From an uncultured Synergistales bacterium (lineage in GTDB: Bacteria > Synergistota > Synergistia > Synergistales > Aminobacteriaceae): a stretch of DNA of 42,954 nucleotides. The notes under the pieces were generated by a model. The model had not been told where the DNA came from. It saw only the letters and a list, made by a program, of their open reading frames with translations, and did no database searches. Of the stretch, positions 25,050 to 33,377 are shown piece by piece (positions within the stretch are counted from its first letter, which is position 1; each line of letters opens with the position of its first letter). Where the stretch lies: assembly GCA_905233215.1 (NCBI GenBank), contig CAJODC010000015.1:1-42954 (forward strand), written 5' to 3'. Position numbers and translations under genes: made by a program.

Positions 25050-25777
25050 TTGACACGCCAAAACCATAAGCCGCAAGCCGGAACTGTCATGGCCGATTCT
25101 GTCCTTTCAGTACCAGTCAACAAACCTTCAAGCCATTCGAGGCTCTCTTTGCCTGACGCTACACGGTCAACATTGCCCACGATTATTCTCACCATGTTGG
25201 TCAAAAATGACTGCGCCTTCACGCTGATTATCGACAAGTTCCCGTGTGTCCTGACTTTGAGACTGTCTATCGTCCTGAATGGATCGTCTGGACATTCTAC
25301 AGCCCTGCAAAAAGCCCTGAAGTTGTGTCGGCCTTCGATAAGTTTGCAGGCTTCACGGGCTTTGTTCATGTCCCAAGTCTTTGCCTTCCTCCACCATACG
25401 AAATCGTTGAACACCGGAGGACATACCCAGCCGTGCCAGATGAAATATTTGTACTCACGAGACAACGCCGAGTATCTAGCGTTGAAATCTTCCGGGACTT
25501 GATACGCTCTCATCACTCGTACATCGTCAGGAAGGTAGAAATTCATTGCCAGTCTCAATTTTTCGGGCTGAATGTTTTTTTTGAGACTGAATGAGGCCGT
25601 CTGTCCCCATGCGTTCACACCCTTGTCAGTTCGTCCTGCTCCTGTTATTCGTATCGGCGAGCCTTCGATTTTGGCTAAAACTTTCTCGATTACTTCCTGA
25701 ACGCTGACTGCTTCGGGTTGAATTTGCCAGCCTGAATAATTCTTGCCAATGTAGGAAATCTTGATACAGTATTTCAT
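25010..25777 (-). CDS. truA: tRNA pseudouridine(38-40) synthase TruA
   Basis: The 255-residue enzyme isomerises uridines 38-40 in tRNA anticodon stems. The catalytic Asp is D51 in GAGRTDKGVNAWGQ; the family usually reads GRTDAGVHA, so Lys and Asn replace Ala and His after the catalytic residue. The N-terminal YIGKNYSGWQIQP and the C-terminal MVRIIVGNV region fit TruA. Its ATG overlaps the ECF fusion gene by 4 bp, a neighbour order also seen in many Firmicutes. Confidence 0.94.
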   Translation of the reverse strand: MKYCIKISYIGKNYSGWQIQPEAVSVQEVIEKVLAKIEGSPIRITGAGRTDKGVNAWGQTASFSLKKNIQPEKLRLAMNFYLPDDVRVMRAYQVPEDFNARYSALSREYKYFIWHGWVCPPVFNDFVWWRKAKTWDMNKAREACKLIEGRHNFRAFCRAVECPDDPFRTIDSLKVRTHGNLSIISVKAQSFLTNMVRIIVGNVDRVASGKESLEWLEGLLTGTERTESAMTVPACGLWFWRVNYSSNLNVTERPS

Positions 25778-27882
25778 AGTCCAGTAAAAATAAAAATCAC
25801 TGCCATTACAGCACTAGTCAACAAAATTATCGTGTCAGACATTTTCCACGTCAACGGCTTTCGTCTCGTCCGTCCCTTTCCGCCCTTGTAACCCCTCGCT
25901 TCCATCGCCAACGCTATCTCATCAGCCCTGCGAAATATCATCAGCATCAATGGTATCAGTATCGGCATGAACGCTTTGACACGCCGAAATATTCCGCCCT
26001 CGTCAAGCCTCGCTCCCCTCGATAGTTGAGCCCGTCTGATTTTGTCCGTCTGTTCCGTCAGCATCGGTATAAATCTCAATGACATTCCCACCATCATTGA
26101 GATTTCGTCAACTGGAAAGTCGAAGCGTTCCAACGGCCTCAAGAGCTGGCACAATCCGTCAGAAAGTTCAAGAGGCGATGTCGTCAATGGCATCATCAAC
26201 GCAAACATCATTATCACAATCAGCCTCAATGATGTGAAAATTGCCGGGTAAATCCCTGTGAATAACATGTTGAATATGAACGTGAATAACACTAGGAACA
26301 TTAACGGCCTCGATGACTTCATCAGTGAACGAAGAGGGATTTTTGACAGTCCTACAAGAAATATCAACAGCATCGCCCATATTCCAACGCCGAAAAGAGT
26401 TTTTGACGGAAAAATCGCTGTCATTATCAGAAACAGTGAAAATAATTTCGCTCTAGGGTCAAGACGATGAACGAATGAGTTTCGGTGAACATAATGGCCT
26501 GATGACGTTCCTTTTGCGTGAATTTTTCCGTCCGTCAACGTCAATGTTCGGTCGCTGTATCTCGTTGCCATGTTGAGATTGTGAGTGATTGTGATTACCG
26601 TTCTTCCTTCGTCCCTGAGTTTTGAGAGAATTTCAAGAAGTTTACGCTGATAGAAACTGTCAAGACCTGCTAAAGGTTCATCAAGGATTATCACTTCCGG
26701 TCTGGCTGAAAGTATTGACGCTATCGCTGTTAATCTCTGTTCACCGCCTGAGAGCTTCAAGGGGTTACGGTCGAGAAATTCAACGCTCAGTCCTACGCAA
26801 TCAAGACCGTACATCACAGCCTCGTTAAGTTCTTCACCGCTCAAGCCTGCGTTCATCGGGGCGAACTCTAGCTCCTCACGTACAGTAGCCGAAAAGAACT
26901 GGTCTTCAGGATTCTGGAACACTAGACCTACACGCTTGCGGAGGCGGTAAACTTCACGTCCGCTTTGAGGCAGTTTATCGCCGTCAAAATCTATCCTCCC
27001 TTCCTGTATCTTGTACAGTGCGTTCAGATGCTGCACTAGCGTTGATTTACCTGCTCCAGTCCGGCCAAGAATTGACAGCCATTGACCAGCGAAGATTTCA
27101 GCGTTCACGCCTTCAAGAACTTTATTCACTCCGTCAAAACTGTAGCTGAGACCGTCAACCTTGAACTTCATGTTACCGTCAACAACTGTCGATGCTCTCG
27201 GTGTCATGTCTGGAACGTCAAAGCCGAGTGTCTCCAAGCTGTCAAAAAATTCAGCAGTCGTTCCCTCCCACGCTACAGCACCTTCAGACAGCACAACAAC
27301 ACGGTCAACATCGTCTAACGCCTCAATCTGATGAGTGATCTGTATCACCGTCATTCCGTCAGCGTGAAGCCGCTTCACAGTCTCCCATATTTCGGAACGT
27401 CCTTGAGGGTCAATCATCGCCGTAGCCTCGTCAAGTACAAGACAGTCAACCCTCGCCGCCAACACTCCTGCTATCGCTGTGCGCTGTTTCTCTCCGCCTG
27501 AAAGTGCTGACACTGGAGCGTTGCGCTTGCGGCTCATTCCAGTTGCCGAAAGTGCAGTGTCAACAAGAGACTGAATCTCCTCCGGTGAAAGTCCCTGATT
27601 TTCGGGCGCAAAGGCTACATCGTCCTCAACGATTGAGGCGATAATCTGGCTCTCCGGGTTCTGGAACACAATTCCCACTGTGCCGAATGTCTCGACAGTC
27701 CCCGTGTCAGGTTTCAACAAGCCTGCGATAATTTTCGCCAACGTTGATTTACCGCTTCCGTTACGGCCTAACACCGCTACCCTCTCGCCCCTGTCCACAA
27801 AAAACGAGACGTGTTTCAATCCACGTCCCGCTTCGTATCTCAACGAAACTCCTTCCAGTTTCAGCAGTCTATCTCTCAACAA
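25774..27882 (-). CDS. ECF transporter fusion: EcfA-EcfA'-EcfT in one polypeptide
   Basis: The 702-residue protein joins three energy-coupling parts. ATPase 1 covers residues 1-230 (Walker A GRNGSGKST 39-47, Q-loop VFQNPESQ, signature LSGGEKQR, Walker B DEATAMID). ATPase 2 covers 235-460 (GRTGAGKST 273-281, VFQNPEDQ, SGGEQR, DEPLAGLD). Membrane EcfT runs from about 465 to the end, with the coupling-helix motifs QLSRGARLDEGG and AMEARGYKGG. ECF modules power vitamin or metal uptake with separate S-subunits, none of which is nearby. Separate ecfA1, ecfA2 and ecfT genes sit in this rplQ-truA slot in many Firmicutes. The TTG start overlaps rplQ by 14 bp. Confidence 0.93.
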   Translation of the reverse strand: MLRDRLLKLEGVSLRYEAGRGLKHVSFFVDRGERVAVLGRNGSGKSTLAKIIAGLLKPDTGTVETFGTVGIVFQNPESQIIASIVEDDVAFAPENQGLSPEEIQSLVDTALSATGMSRKRNAPVSALSGGEKQRTAIAGVLAARVDCLVLDEATAMIDPQGRSEIWETVKRLHADGMTVIQITHQIEALDDVDRVVVLSEGAVAWEGTTAEFFDSLETLGFDVPDMTPRASTVVDGNMKFKVDGLSYSFDGVNKVLEGVNAEIFAGQWLSILGRTGAGKSTLVQHLNALYKIQEGRIDFDGDKLPQSGREVYRLRKRVGLVFQNPEDQFFSATVREELEFAPMNAGLSGEELNEAVMYGLDCVGLSVEFLDRNPLKLSGGEQRLTAIASILSARPEVIILDEPLAGLDSFYQRKLLEILSKLRDEGRTVITITHNLNMATRYSDRTLTLTDGKIHAKGTSSGHYVHRNSFVHRLDPRAKLFSLFLIMTAIFPSKTLFGVGIWAMLLIFLVGLSKIPLRSLMKSSRPLMFLVLFTFIFNMLFTGIYPAIFTSLRLIVIMMFALMMPLTTSPLELSDGLCQLLRPLERFDFPVDEISMMVGMSLRFIPMLTEQTDKIRRAQLSRGARLDEGGIFRRVKAFMPILIPLMLMIFRRADEIALAMEARGYKGGKGRTRRKPLTWKMSDTIILLTSAVMAVIFIFTGL

Positions 27883-28228
27883 GCTCTATCACTGCCATCG
27901 GTGAACCGTCGCCCTTCCTCGCTCCGAGTTTCACTATCCTCGTGTAACCGCCCTTGTCGAAACTCTTGTACTTCGGCGCAATCTCTTGGAATAACTTTGT
28001 TGCCGCCGCCTTGTGGGGCATCTTGGCGAATACTACCCTTATGTCGTGGACGCTTCCGCCTCTGGCTCTGGTGATTAACTTCTCGGCTACCCTTCGGAGT
28101 TCTTTGGCTCTGGTTACTGTTGTCGTTATGCTCCCGTTAAGGAAAAGGCTTGCGGCCATGTTCCCCAACATCAAACGTCTGTGGCTCCCGTATCGGCCAA
28201 GTGTCCTATGGTCTACATGATGTCTCAA
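27869..28228 (-). CDS. rplQ: Ribosomal protein L17
   Basis: The 119-residue protein starts MRHHVDHRTLGRYGSHRRLM and has the L17 core AASLFLNGSITTTVTRAKEL. It binds 23S rRNA near the exit-tunnel side of the 50S subunit. The ATG overlaps rpoA by 4 bp; the end overlaps the ECF fusion by 14 bp. Length is normal for the family. Confidence 0.97.
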   Translation of the reverse strand: MRHHVDHRTLGRYGSHRRLMLGNMAASLFLNGSITTTVTRAKELRRVAEKLITRARGGSVHDIRVVFAKMPHKAAATKLFQEIAPKYKSFDKGGYTRIVKLGARKGDGSPMAVIELVER

Positions 28229-29340
28229 TTCTCCTCGTCACCTCCCGTTGTGTCAGTATCTTCTTCTGTCTCTTCCTCTTCGTATTCTTCCTCGTCTTCT
28301 GTTGACGGCTTTGTTGATGGCTCTGTTGACGGCCTAAGCTCATAACCCAGCGCATCGAGACGGGCTTCTATCTCACGGAGCGAAATTTTACCTAAGTTGC
28401 GAATCTTGAGAAGGTCATCTCGTGATTTCTGCAATAGTTCGCCTACGCTCTGTATTCCGCCTCTGAGTAAACAATTCTCGCTCCTTATCGACAGCTCAAG
28501 CTCGTGTATCGGGTGCTTGAAGTGTTCAGGGTCGGTAACAGGCTCAGGCTCTTCGGCTTTCGGCTCTTCCTCTGGAGGCTCTTCAACTTCCTTCACTACA
28601 GGTTCAGCCGTCTTGACCGTAGCCGCTACCCTTCCGAAGTAGTCCTCAGCTATGCTGGACGCTTCCCTGACAGCTTCTTCGGGCGATATTGCTCCGTTCG
28701 TCCAGACTTCCAGTATCAACCGCTCGTAGTCTATGCTCTGTCCGACTCTCGCTGGCTCTATCCTGTAATTCACTCGCTCTACAGGCGAAAACACTGCGTC
28801 CGTCAATATCGCGTCAACAGGCAGAGGAGGCTGTGACGGCCTCTCACGTTCTGCTGAAAGATAGCCTACTCCCTGCTCTACGTAAATCTCCATGAGCAAG
28901 TGTGCATCAGGTTCAAGAGTACAAAGAACGCCATCGCCGATAAACTCGAAATCATTATCCCATGGCATATCTTTGGCCGTGATTACTCCGGGATTTTCTG
29001 AACGTGTGAAAAAATCTTTCGGCAAATCGTCTGAATCCAGCGTTATCACTTTGAAGCCGTCAGCGTTAAGAGCGAAATTCTCTGTCTTGGCCTTTATCGG
29101 TATGTGCTTCAAGTTCATGAGAATCTCGATAACGTCCTCGCGTATTCCCCTTATCGTGCTGAACTCGTGCAGAATGCCGTTGATTTTCACCGCCGTTACA
29201 GCCGCTCCCCTTATTGACGAGAGCAGGAGCCGTCTCAAACCGTTTCCGAGTGTGTCGCCGTAACCACGTTCAAGAGGCTCAACATAGAGCTTGCCGTAAT
29301 TGTCTCTTTTGTCCTCAATGTAGACTTTGAAATTCTCCAA
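28225..29340 (-). CDS. rpoA: RNA polymerase alpha subunit with extended acidic linker and tail
   Basis: I favour TTG 29340, since AGGAGA lies 10 bases before it; a GTG at 29349 is in frame but only 2 bases after that site. The product has 371 residues, longer than the usual 310-330. The N-terminal dimerisation domain has LGNGLRRLLLSSI and TAVKINGILHEFSTIRG. The C-terminal domain has LSIRSENCLLRGG and LLKIRNLGKISLREIEARL for UP-element and regulator contact. Between them lies an unusually Glu/Pro-rich linker, and after them an acidic, Ser/Thr/Pro/Glu-rich tail of about 35 residues. It overlaps rplQ by 4 bp. Confidence 0.96.
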   Translation of the reverse strand: MENFKVYIEDKRDNYGKLYVEPLERGYGDTLGNGLRRLLLSSIRGAAVTAVKINGILHEFSTIRGIREDVIEILMNLKHIPIKAKTENFALNADGFKVITLDSDDLPKDFFTRSENPGVITAKDMPWDNDFEFIGDGVLCTLEPDAHLLMEIYVEQGVGYLSAERERPSQPPLPVDAILTDAVFSPVERVNYRIEPARVGQSIDYERLILEVWTNGAISPEEAVREASSIAEDYFGRVAATVKTAEPVVKEVEEPPEEEPKAEEPEPVTDPEHFKHPIHELELSIRSENCLLRGGIQSVGELLQKSRDDLLKIRNLGKISLREIEARLDALGYELRPSTEPSTKPSTEDEEEYEEEETEEDTDTTGGDEEN

Positions 29341-29341
29341 A

Positions 29342-29740
29342 CTACACACGTCTCCTCTTAGGGGGTCGGCAGCCGTTGTGAGGGATTGGGGTTGCGTCCT
29401 TGATTAGGTTCACCTGAAGTCCTGCGCTCTGCAACGCCCTGATCGCGCTCTCTCTTCCGGGTCCGGGACCTTTCACGATTACGTCAATCTCCTGTACTCC
29501 CTGATCCTGCGCTCCCTTCGCAACCTGTCCGGCCGCCATCTGAGCCGCGAACGGTGTTGATTTTCTCGCTCCTTTGAAGCCCACGTTGCCGCCTGATGCC
29601 CACGTTATGACGTTACCGGCCGGGTCGCTGATGCACATGATTGTGTTGTTGAACGTTGAGTAGATGTGCGCAACGCCTTTATTGATGTTGCGCTTCTCTC
29701 GCTTCTTGCCCTTTCTGGCTTGAGTTGTTCGTTTTGCCAC
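29342..29740 (-). CDS. rpsK: Ribosomal protein S11
   Basis: I place the start at GTG 29740 ([13 protein letters not shown]), 9 bases after GGGGTG, rather than the earlier GTG at 29752. The 132-residue protein has [24 protein letters not shown], the [14 protein letters not shown] region and the conserved end [11 protein letters not shown]. It binds 16S rRNA at the 30S platform. The usual next gene, rpsD, is absent and rpoA follows directly. Confidence 0.96.
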   Translation of the reverse strand: MAKRTTQARKGKKREKRNINKGVAHIYSTFNNTIMCISDPAGNVITWASGGNVGFKGARKSTPFAAQMAAGQVAKGAQDQGVQEIDVIVKGPGPGRESAIRALQSAGLQVNLIKDATPIPHNGCRPPKRRRV

Positions 29741-29755
29741 TTGTCTGTTCACCCC

Positions 29756-30133
29756 TTACTTCGTCGCCATCTTCTTGTTCGCTACTGTCCTGCGCGGACC
29801 TTTGCGGGTTCTAGCGTTGGTCTTGGTGCGCTGGCCTCTGACCGGCAGACCGACTCTGTGTCTCTGGCCTCTGTAGCAGCCGATGTCCATCAATCTCTTG
29901 ATGTTCATTGAGACCTCACGCCTTAAATCGCCTTCAACTTTGTAGTTGTCCTCAATTTCACGGCGCAGTTTCTGCGTGTCTTCCTCGCTCAAGTCCTTAA
30001 CCCTTATGTCGGGATTAACGCCTGTCGCTGACAGTATATTCTGCGATGTCTTGAGACCTATCCCGAAAATGTACGTCAATCCTATCTCGATGCGCTTCTC
30101 TCTCGGAAGGTCAACTCCTGCTATTCTTGCCAC
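29756..30133 (-). CDS. rpsM: Ribosomal protein S13
   Basis: The 125-residue protein starts at GTG with a good AGGAGG RBS that overlaps the rpmJ stop. It shows [20 protein letters not shown] at the start, [19 protein letters not shown] and the basic tail ending KKMATK. It contacts tRNA and 16S rRNA at the 30S head. Length is typical. Confidence 0.97.
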   Translation of the reverse strand: MARIAGVDLPREKRIEIGLTYIFGIGLKTSQNILSATGVNPDIRVKDLSEEDTQKLRREIEDNYKVEGDLRREVSMNIKRLMDIGCYRGQRHRVGLPVRGQRTKTNARTRKGPRRTVANKKMATK

Positions 30134-30138
30134 TGTGT

Positions 30139-30264
30139 TTACCTCCTCACGCCTTGACGCTGTTTGTGTCTGGGGTTACGTGAGCAGATTACACGAACTA
30201 CCCCATGACGGCGGATTACTCTGCAAAATTCACAAATAGGCTTCACTGAAGGTCCTACTTTCAT
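30139..30264 (-). CDS. rpmJ: Ribosomal protein L36 (zinc-binding form)
   Basis: This 41-residue gene starts at ATG 30264 (GGTGG RBS upstream) and stops at 30141-30139. The peptide begins [20 protein letters not shown] and has the C-x2-C, C and H zinc pattern (C11, C14, C27, H33), so it is the metal-binding L36 form. It lies in the standard infA-rpmJ-rpsM order with 10 and 5 bp spacers. Confidence 0.97.
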   Translation of the reverse strand: MKVGPSVKPICEFCRVIRRHGVVRVICSRNPRHKQRQGVRR

Positions 30265-30274
30265 TTCTACCACC

Positions 30275-30505
30275 TTATTTATACCTGTAAATTATTCTGC
30301 CCCTCGTCAAATCATAAGGGCTTACCTCAACAAGCACCTTATCACCGGGCAATATCCTGATGAAGTGCATTCTCATTTTACCGCTGACGTGTGCCAATAC
30401 CTTATGGCCGTTCTCTAATTCTACCCTGAACATTGCGTTCGGCAACGGCTCTGTGATTACGCCTTTTACCTCGATTACGTCCTCTTTGCCGGAATTATTT
30501 GCCAT
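30275..30505 (-). CDS. infA: Translation initiation factor IF-1
   Basis: The 76-residue S1-fold protein reads [20 protein letters not shown] and ends [13 protein letters not shown], nearly the bacterial consensus, with a few extra N-terminal residues (MANNSGK). It binds the 30S A-site during initiation. Its ATG lies inside the last codons of the KOW gene (11-bp overlap). Confidence 0.97.
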   Translation of the reverse strand: MANNSGKEDVIEVKGVITEPLPNAMFRVELENGHKVLAHVSGKMRMHFIRILPGDKVLVEVSPYDLTRGRIIYRYK

Positions 30506-30758
30506 TCCTTACGCTCCTGTGAAAATTTCCCGCATCAATGTCGCTACCTGCCTTTATCTTTTCCGTTAAACTCTCCGCCGTTCTTGACGTTCCCTGCAAG
30601 TGTCGGACATTCTTTTTCTTTGGGTGTGTTACGTTGAACTTATCGGGGCGTATCAGCTTCAGTCTTCCGTCAGCCTCAAACCCTGACACAACGTATTCAA
30701 GCCCCGTGTCCTTTCCCTGCCTCGAAATCACTATCTGGCCTAGCGTGAACTCTGCCAT
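30495..30758 (-). CDS. KOW-domain RNA-binding protein (L14e/L19e-like small protein)
   Basis: The 87-residue protein begins with a KOW-like half-barrel ([21 protein letters not shown]), then [20 protein letters not shown] and a basic tail. A comparable small KOW protein sits between map and infA in many Firmicutes and Synergistota, where its role is unknown but presumably ribosome- or RNA-related. It overlaps the map remnant by 19 bp and infA by 11 bp. Confidence 0.8.
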   Translation of the reverse strand: MAEFTLGQIVISRQGKDTGLEYVVSGFEADGRLKLIRPDKFNVTHPKKKNVRHLQGTSRTAESLTEKIKAGSDIDAGNFHRSVRNGK

Positions 30759-31476
30759 TTCGTTAAAATCTCCGCTTCTCCGTCAAGTACCGCTACTGAG
30801 CGTTCAAAGTGCGCCGCGTCTGAACCGTCAACCGTTAAGACCGTCCAGCCGTTTGTACCTGTCTTCACTTTCTCGCGTCCTGACATAATCATTGGCTCAA
30901 TCGCTATCGTCATTCCGGCCTTCAGCGTCATTCCTGTTCCCGTCCGATGCCGTGTCCGGTGTAGTCCCGGACTATTCCGTAACCGAGCGGCTTCACGTAA
31001 CTTTCGACAGCGTTGCCGATGTCCCCTAGAGTGTTTCCTGAGACAGCCTGAGCGATTGCCCTGTTGAGAGCGTCTTCGGTAACTTCAAGGAGCCTCTGAC
31101 GTTCGGGACTTATTTTGCCGACCGGGTAAGTGCAGGCAGCGTCTCCGCACCAGCCGTTCACGTAAGCTCCGACATCAACGCTGATTATGTCGCCTTCCTC
31201 AAGGATTCGGCCGAAACTCGGTATGCCGTGTACGACTTCTTCGTTGACGGAAGCGCAAATCGTTCCGGGAAAAGGTGTCATGCTCGACATTGGGCGGTAA
31301 TTCTTGAACGCTGGAACGCCGTTGTTGCGCCTGATATGCTCTTCGGCTAGACGGTCAAGCTCTCCCGTAGAAATTCCCGGACGAACTGCCTCTCTCATTA
31401 TGTCAAGAACTTCAGCGGTAACTCGTCCGGCTATTCTCATCAACTTCAAGTCTTCTTCCGTCTTCAGCTTAATCAT
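30740..31476 (-). pseudogene. map: Methionine aminopeptidase, frameshifted by internal deletion
   Basis: Map removes the initiator Met from new proteins and is normally about 250 residues. From ATG 31476 (MIKLKTEEDLKLMRIAGRV) the frame covers the first metal ligands (ISVDVGAYVNGWCGDAACTY) and GHGIGRE, then stops at 30928. The rest (GMTLKAGMTIAIEPM to ILTKWQSSR) continues in another frame to 30740. The segment after GIGRE, which normally holds the HExP metal/catalytic His and about 13 residues, is missing. CGGGAA at 30942-30937 fits a join between two short repeats; a loss of about 43 bp is inferred. The Glu of AIEPM and AHFE remain. The product as read would be inactive. The start overlaps adk by 8 bp. 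Confidence 0.88.
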
Positions 31477-32074
31477 GTTCAAGCGTCTCAATAACTCGGT
31501 CAAAAATCTCATCAGGCGTTCCGATAGCGTCAATCTCGGTCAAAAGTCCCCTCTTGCGGTAGTACTCTACGAGTGCCTCAGTCTGTTCGTGAAAGACCCT
31601 GAGCCTGTTCCTGATGGTGTCTTCATGGTCATCATCACGCTGGTACAGCTCTCCTCCGCAGTCGGGACACTTCTTGTGAGCGTAAACGTTCGTAACCTTT
31701 CCGCAATCCCTGCAAGTTACACGGCTGGACAAACGCTGAACGATCTCGTCATCGTCAACCTTGAACAGAATCACAGCGTCAATCTTCGTCAGCATCTCAA
31801 GGAACTCAGCCTGTGCCACAGTTCTAGGGAAGCCGTCAAGCATGAAGCCGTCATCGGGCAGTCTCTCTCCGACCATCTCCATAACGATTTTGTCTGGTAC
31901 TAAGTGGCCGATGTCCATGTACTTTTTCGCTTCAAGTCCCAAAGGCGTTTTTTCTCTCAGGTTTTGACGGAAAATATCGCCTGTCGAAATGTGCTCTAAC
32001 TTGTATTTCTCCCGAAGGAGGGCGGCCTGAGTACCTTTTCCGGCACCGGGCGCGCCCAGTAATATCAGCCTCAT
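31469..32074 (-). CDS. adk: Adenylate kinase, zinc-LID type
   Basis: The 201-residue enzyme interconverts 2 ADP with ATP and AMP. P-loop GAPGAGKGT (residues 7-15), the AMP-site STGDIFR and DGFPRT are present. The LID has four cysteines, C121, C124, C136 and C139, as in zinc-binding forms of Gram-positive and related bacteria. It lies 1 bp after secY and overlaps map by 8 bp (ATGATTAA). Confidence 0.97.
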   Translation of the reverse strand: MRLILLGAPGAGKGTQAALLREKYKLEHISTGDIFRQNLREKTPLGLEAKKYMDIGHLVPDKIVMEMVGERLPDDGFMLDGFPRTVAQAEFLEMLTKIDAVILFKVDDDEIVQRLSSRVTCRDCGKVTNVYAHKKCPDCGGELYQRDDDHEDTIRNRLRVFHEQTEALVEYYRKRGLLTEIDAIGTPDEIFDRVIETLEHD

Positions 32075-32075
32075 G

Positions 32076-33377
32076 TCAGCCCCTCAGCAGTCCACGACGG
32101 CCACCGCCGGACTTCTTCAGTATTCCGTCATAGTGCCTCATGAGCAGCTGCGCCTCAATCTGATTCACAGTGTCCATCGCAACTCCAACGACAATCAAAA
32201 CCGCAGTTCCGCCGAAGTAGAAGCTCCGAATGCCCAGCAGTGATGACATCAAGTTGGGTATCAATGCGATCACAGCAAGGAACACAGCACCGCCAAGCGT
32301 TATCCTCTCCATCACTTTTGTGATGTAGTCGCTAGTGGGCTGACCGGGCCTGATGCCGAGAATGAAACCGCCATACTTCTTCATATTGTTGGCGATGTCT
32401 GAAGGGTTGAAGACAACCGCCGTGTAGAAGTACGAGAAAAAGATTATCAACGCAACGTAGCACAGTGTGTAGAAAAAGCTGTTCGGCGTGAATAGCGTGC
32501 TGATGAACCTGCCTACGGAGCTTTCACTGAAGTAGTTTGCTATCGTGTAAGGGAAAATCAGCAGTGAGCTTGCGAAGATTATCGGTATGACTCCTGACTG
32601 GTTGACCTTCAACGGTATGAAAGTGCTTTGACCGCCGTAAATCTTGTTACCGACAACTCTCTTTGCGTACTGCACGGGAAGTCTTCTCTGTCCTTCCTGC
32701 AGCAGTATACAGCCAGCGACTACAACGACCATCAGGACAAGTCCCACGATGAGGCCGATGACGCTCATTGAGCCGAGTCTGACCATGCTCCAAGTCTGCA
32801 AAATCGCCTCCGGGATTCTTGCAACGATTCCGGCGAAGATGAGCAGAGAAATTCCGTTGCCGATGCCGTGATCAGTGAGTTCTTCACCGAGCCACATTAC
32901 TGCTACAGAACCGGCTACGAGAGTGATTATCACCAAAAGCCAGTCGAAGAAACCGCCCTGCATGATACCGAGACTTCCGAGCCACGCCGTCATTCCGATT
33001 GCCTGAACGACTGCGAAGACAACAGCTCCGTAACGTGTCCATTGCGTAATCTTCTTGTGTCCGTCAGCCGAATCCTTCTGTAACTTCTCAAGGTAAGGGA
33101 AGATTACTACCAAGAGCTGCATGACGATGCTTGAGTTAATATAAGGAGCCACGCCGAGCGAGAATATCCCGAAACGGCTCAAGGCTCCGCCCGAAAACAG
33201 GTTGAGGAAGTCCATCATTCCGCCGCCGGTGCTGAAGAGGCTGGCCATAGCGGCACGGTCAACGCCCGGACTTGGGATATACGAACCGAGCCTGAATATG
33301 AACAGAATGAAGAGAGTGAAGAATATTCTGCGTTTCAAGTCGGGAAGTCTGAATATATCACCCAATGAGCCGAACAT
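32076..33377 (-). CDS. secY: Protein translocase subunit SecY
   Basis: The 433-residue channel protein of the Sec translocon has ten hydrophobic segments, the N-terminal LGSYIPSPGVDRAAM region, the plug/TM2 segment FSLGVAPYINSSIVMQL and the cytosolic loop GQRRLPVQYAKR for ribosome/SecA binding. Its ATG follows the rplO stop without a gap. Confidence 0.97.
   Translation of the reverse strand: MFGSLGDIFRLPDLKRRIFFTLFILFIFRLGSYIPSPGVDRAAMASLFSTGGGMMDFLNLFSGGALSRFGIFSLGVAPYINSSIVMQLLVVIFPYLEKLQKDSADGHKKITQWTRYGAVVFAVVQAIGMTAWLGSLGIMQGGFFDWLLVIITLVAGSVAVMWLGEELTDHGIGNGISLLIFAGIVARIPEAILQTWSMVRLGSMSVIGLIVGLVLMVVVVAGCILLQEGQRRLPVQYAKRVVGNKIYGGQSTFIPLKVNQSGVIPIIFASSLLIFPYTIANYFSESSVGRFISTLFTPNSFFYTLCYVALIIFFSYFYTAVVFNPSDIANNMKKYGGFILGIRPGQPTSDYITKVMERITLGGAVFLAVIALIPNLMSSLLGIRSFYFGGTAVLIVVGVAMDTVNQIEAQLLMRHYDGILKKSGGGRRGLLRG

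Noticed and set aside
28397-28836. Open frames on the plus strand opposite rpoA and the ribosomal genes
   Set aside because: They are shadows of strongly coding, conserved minus-strand genes and show no family features or RBS.
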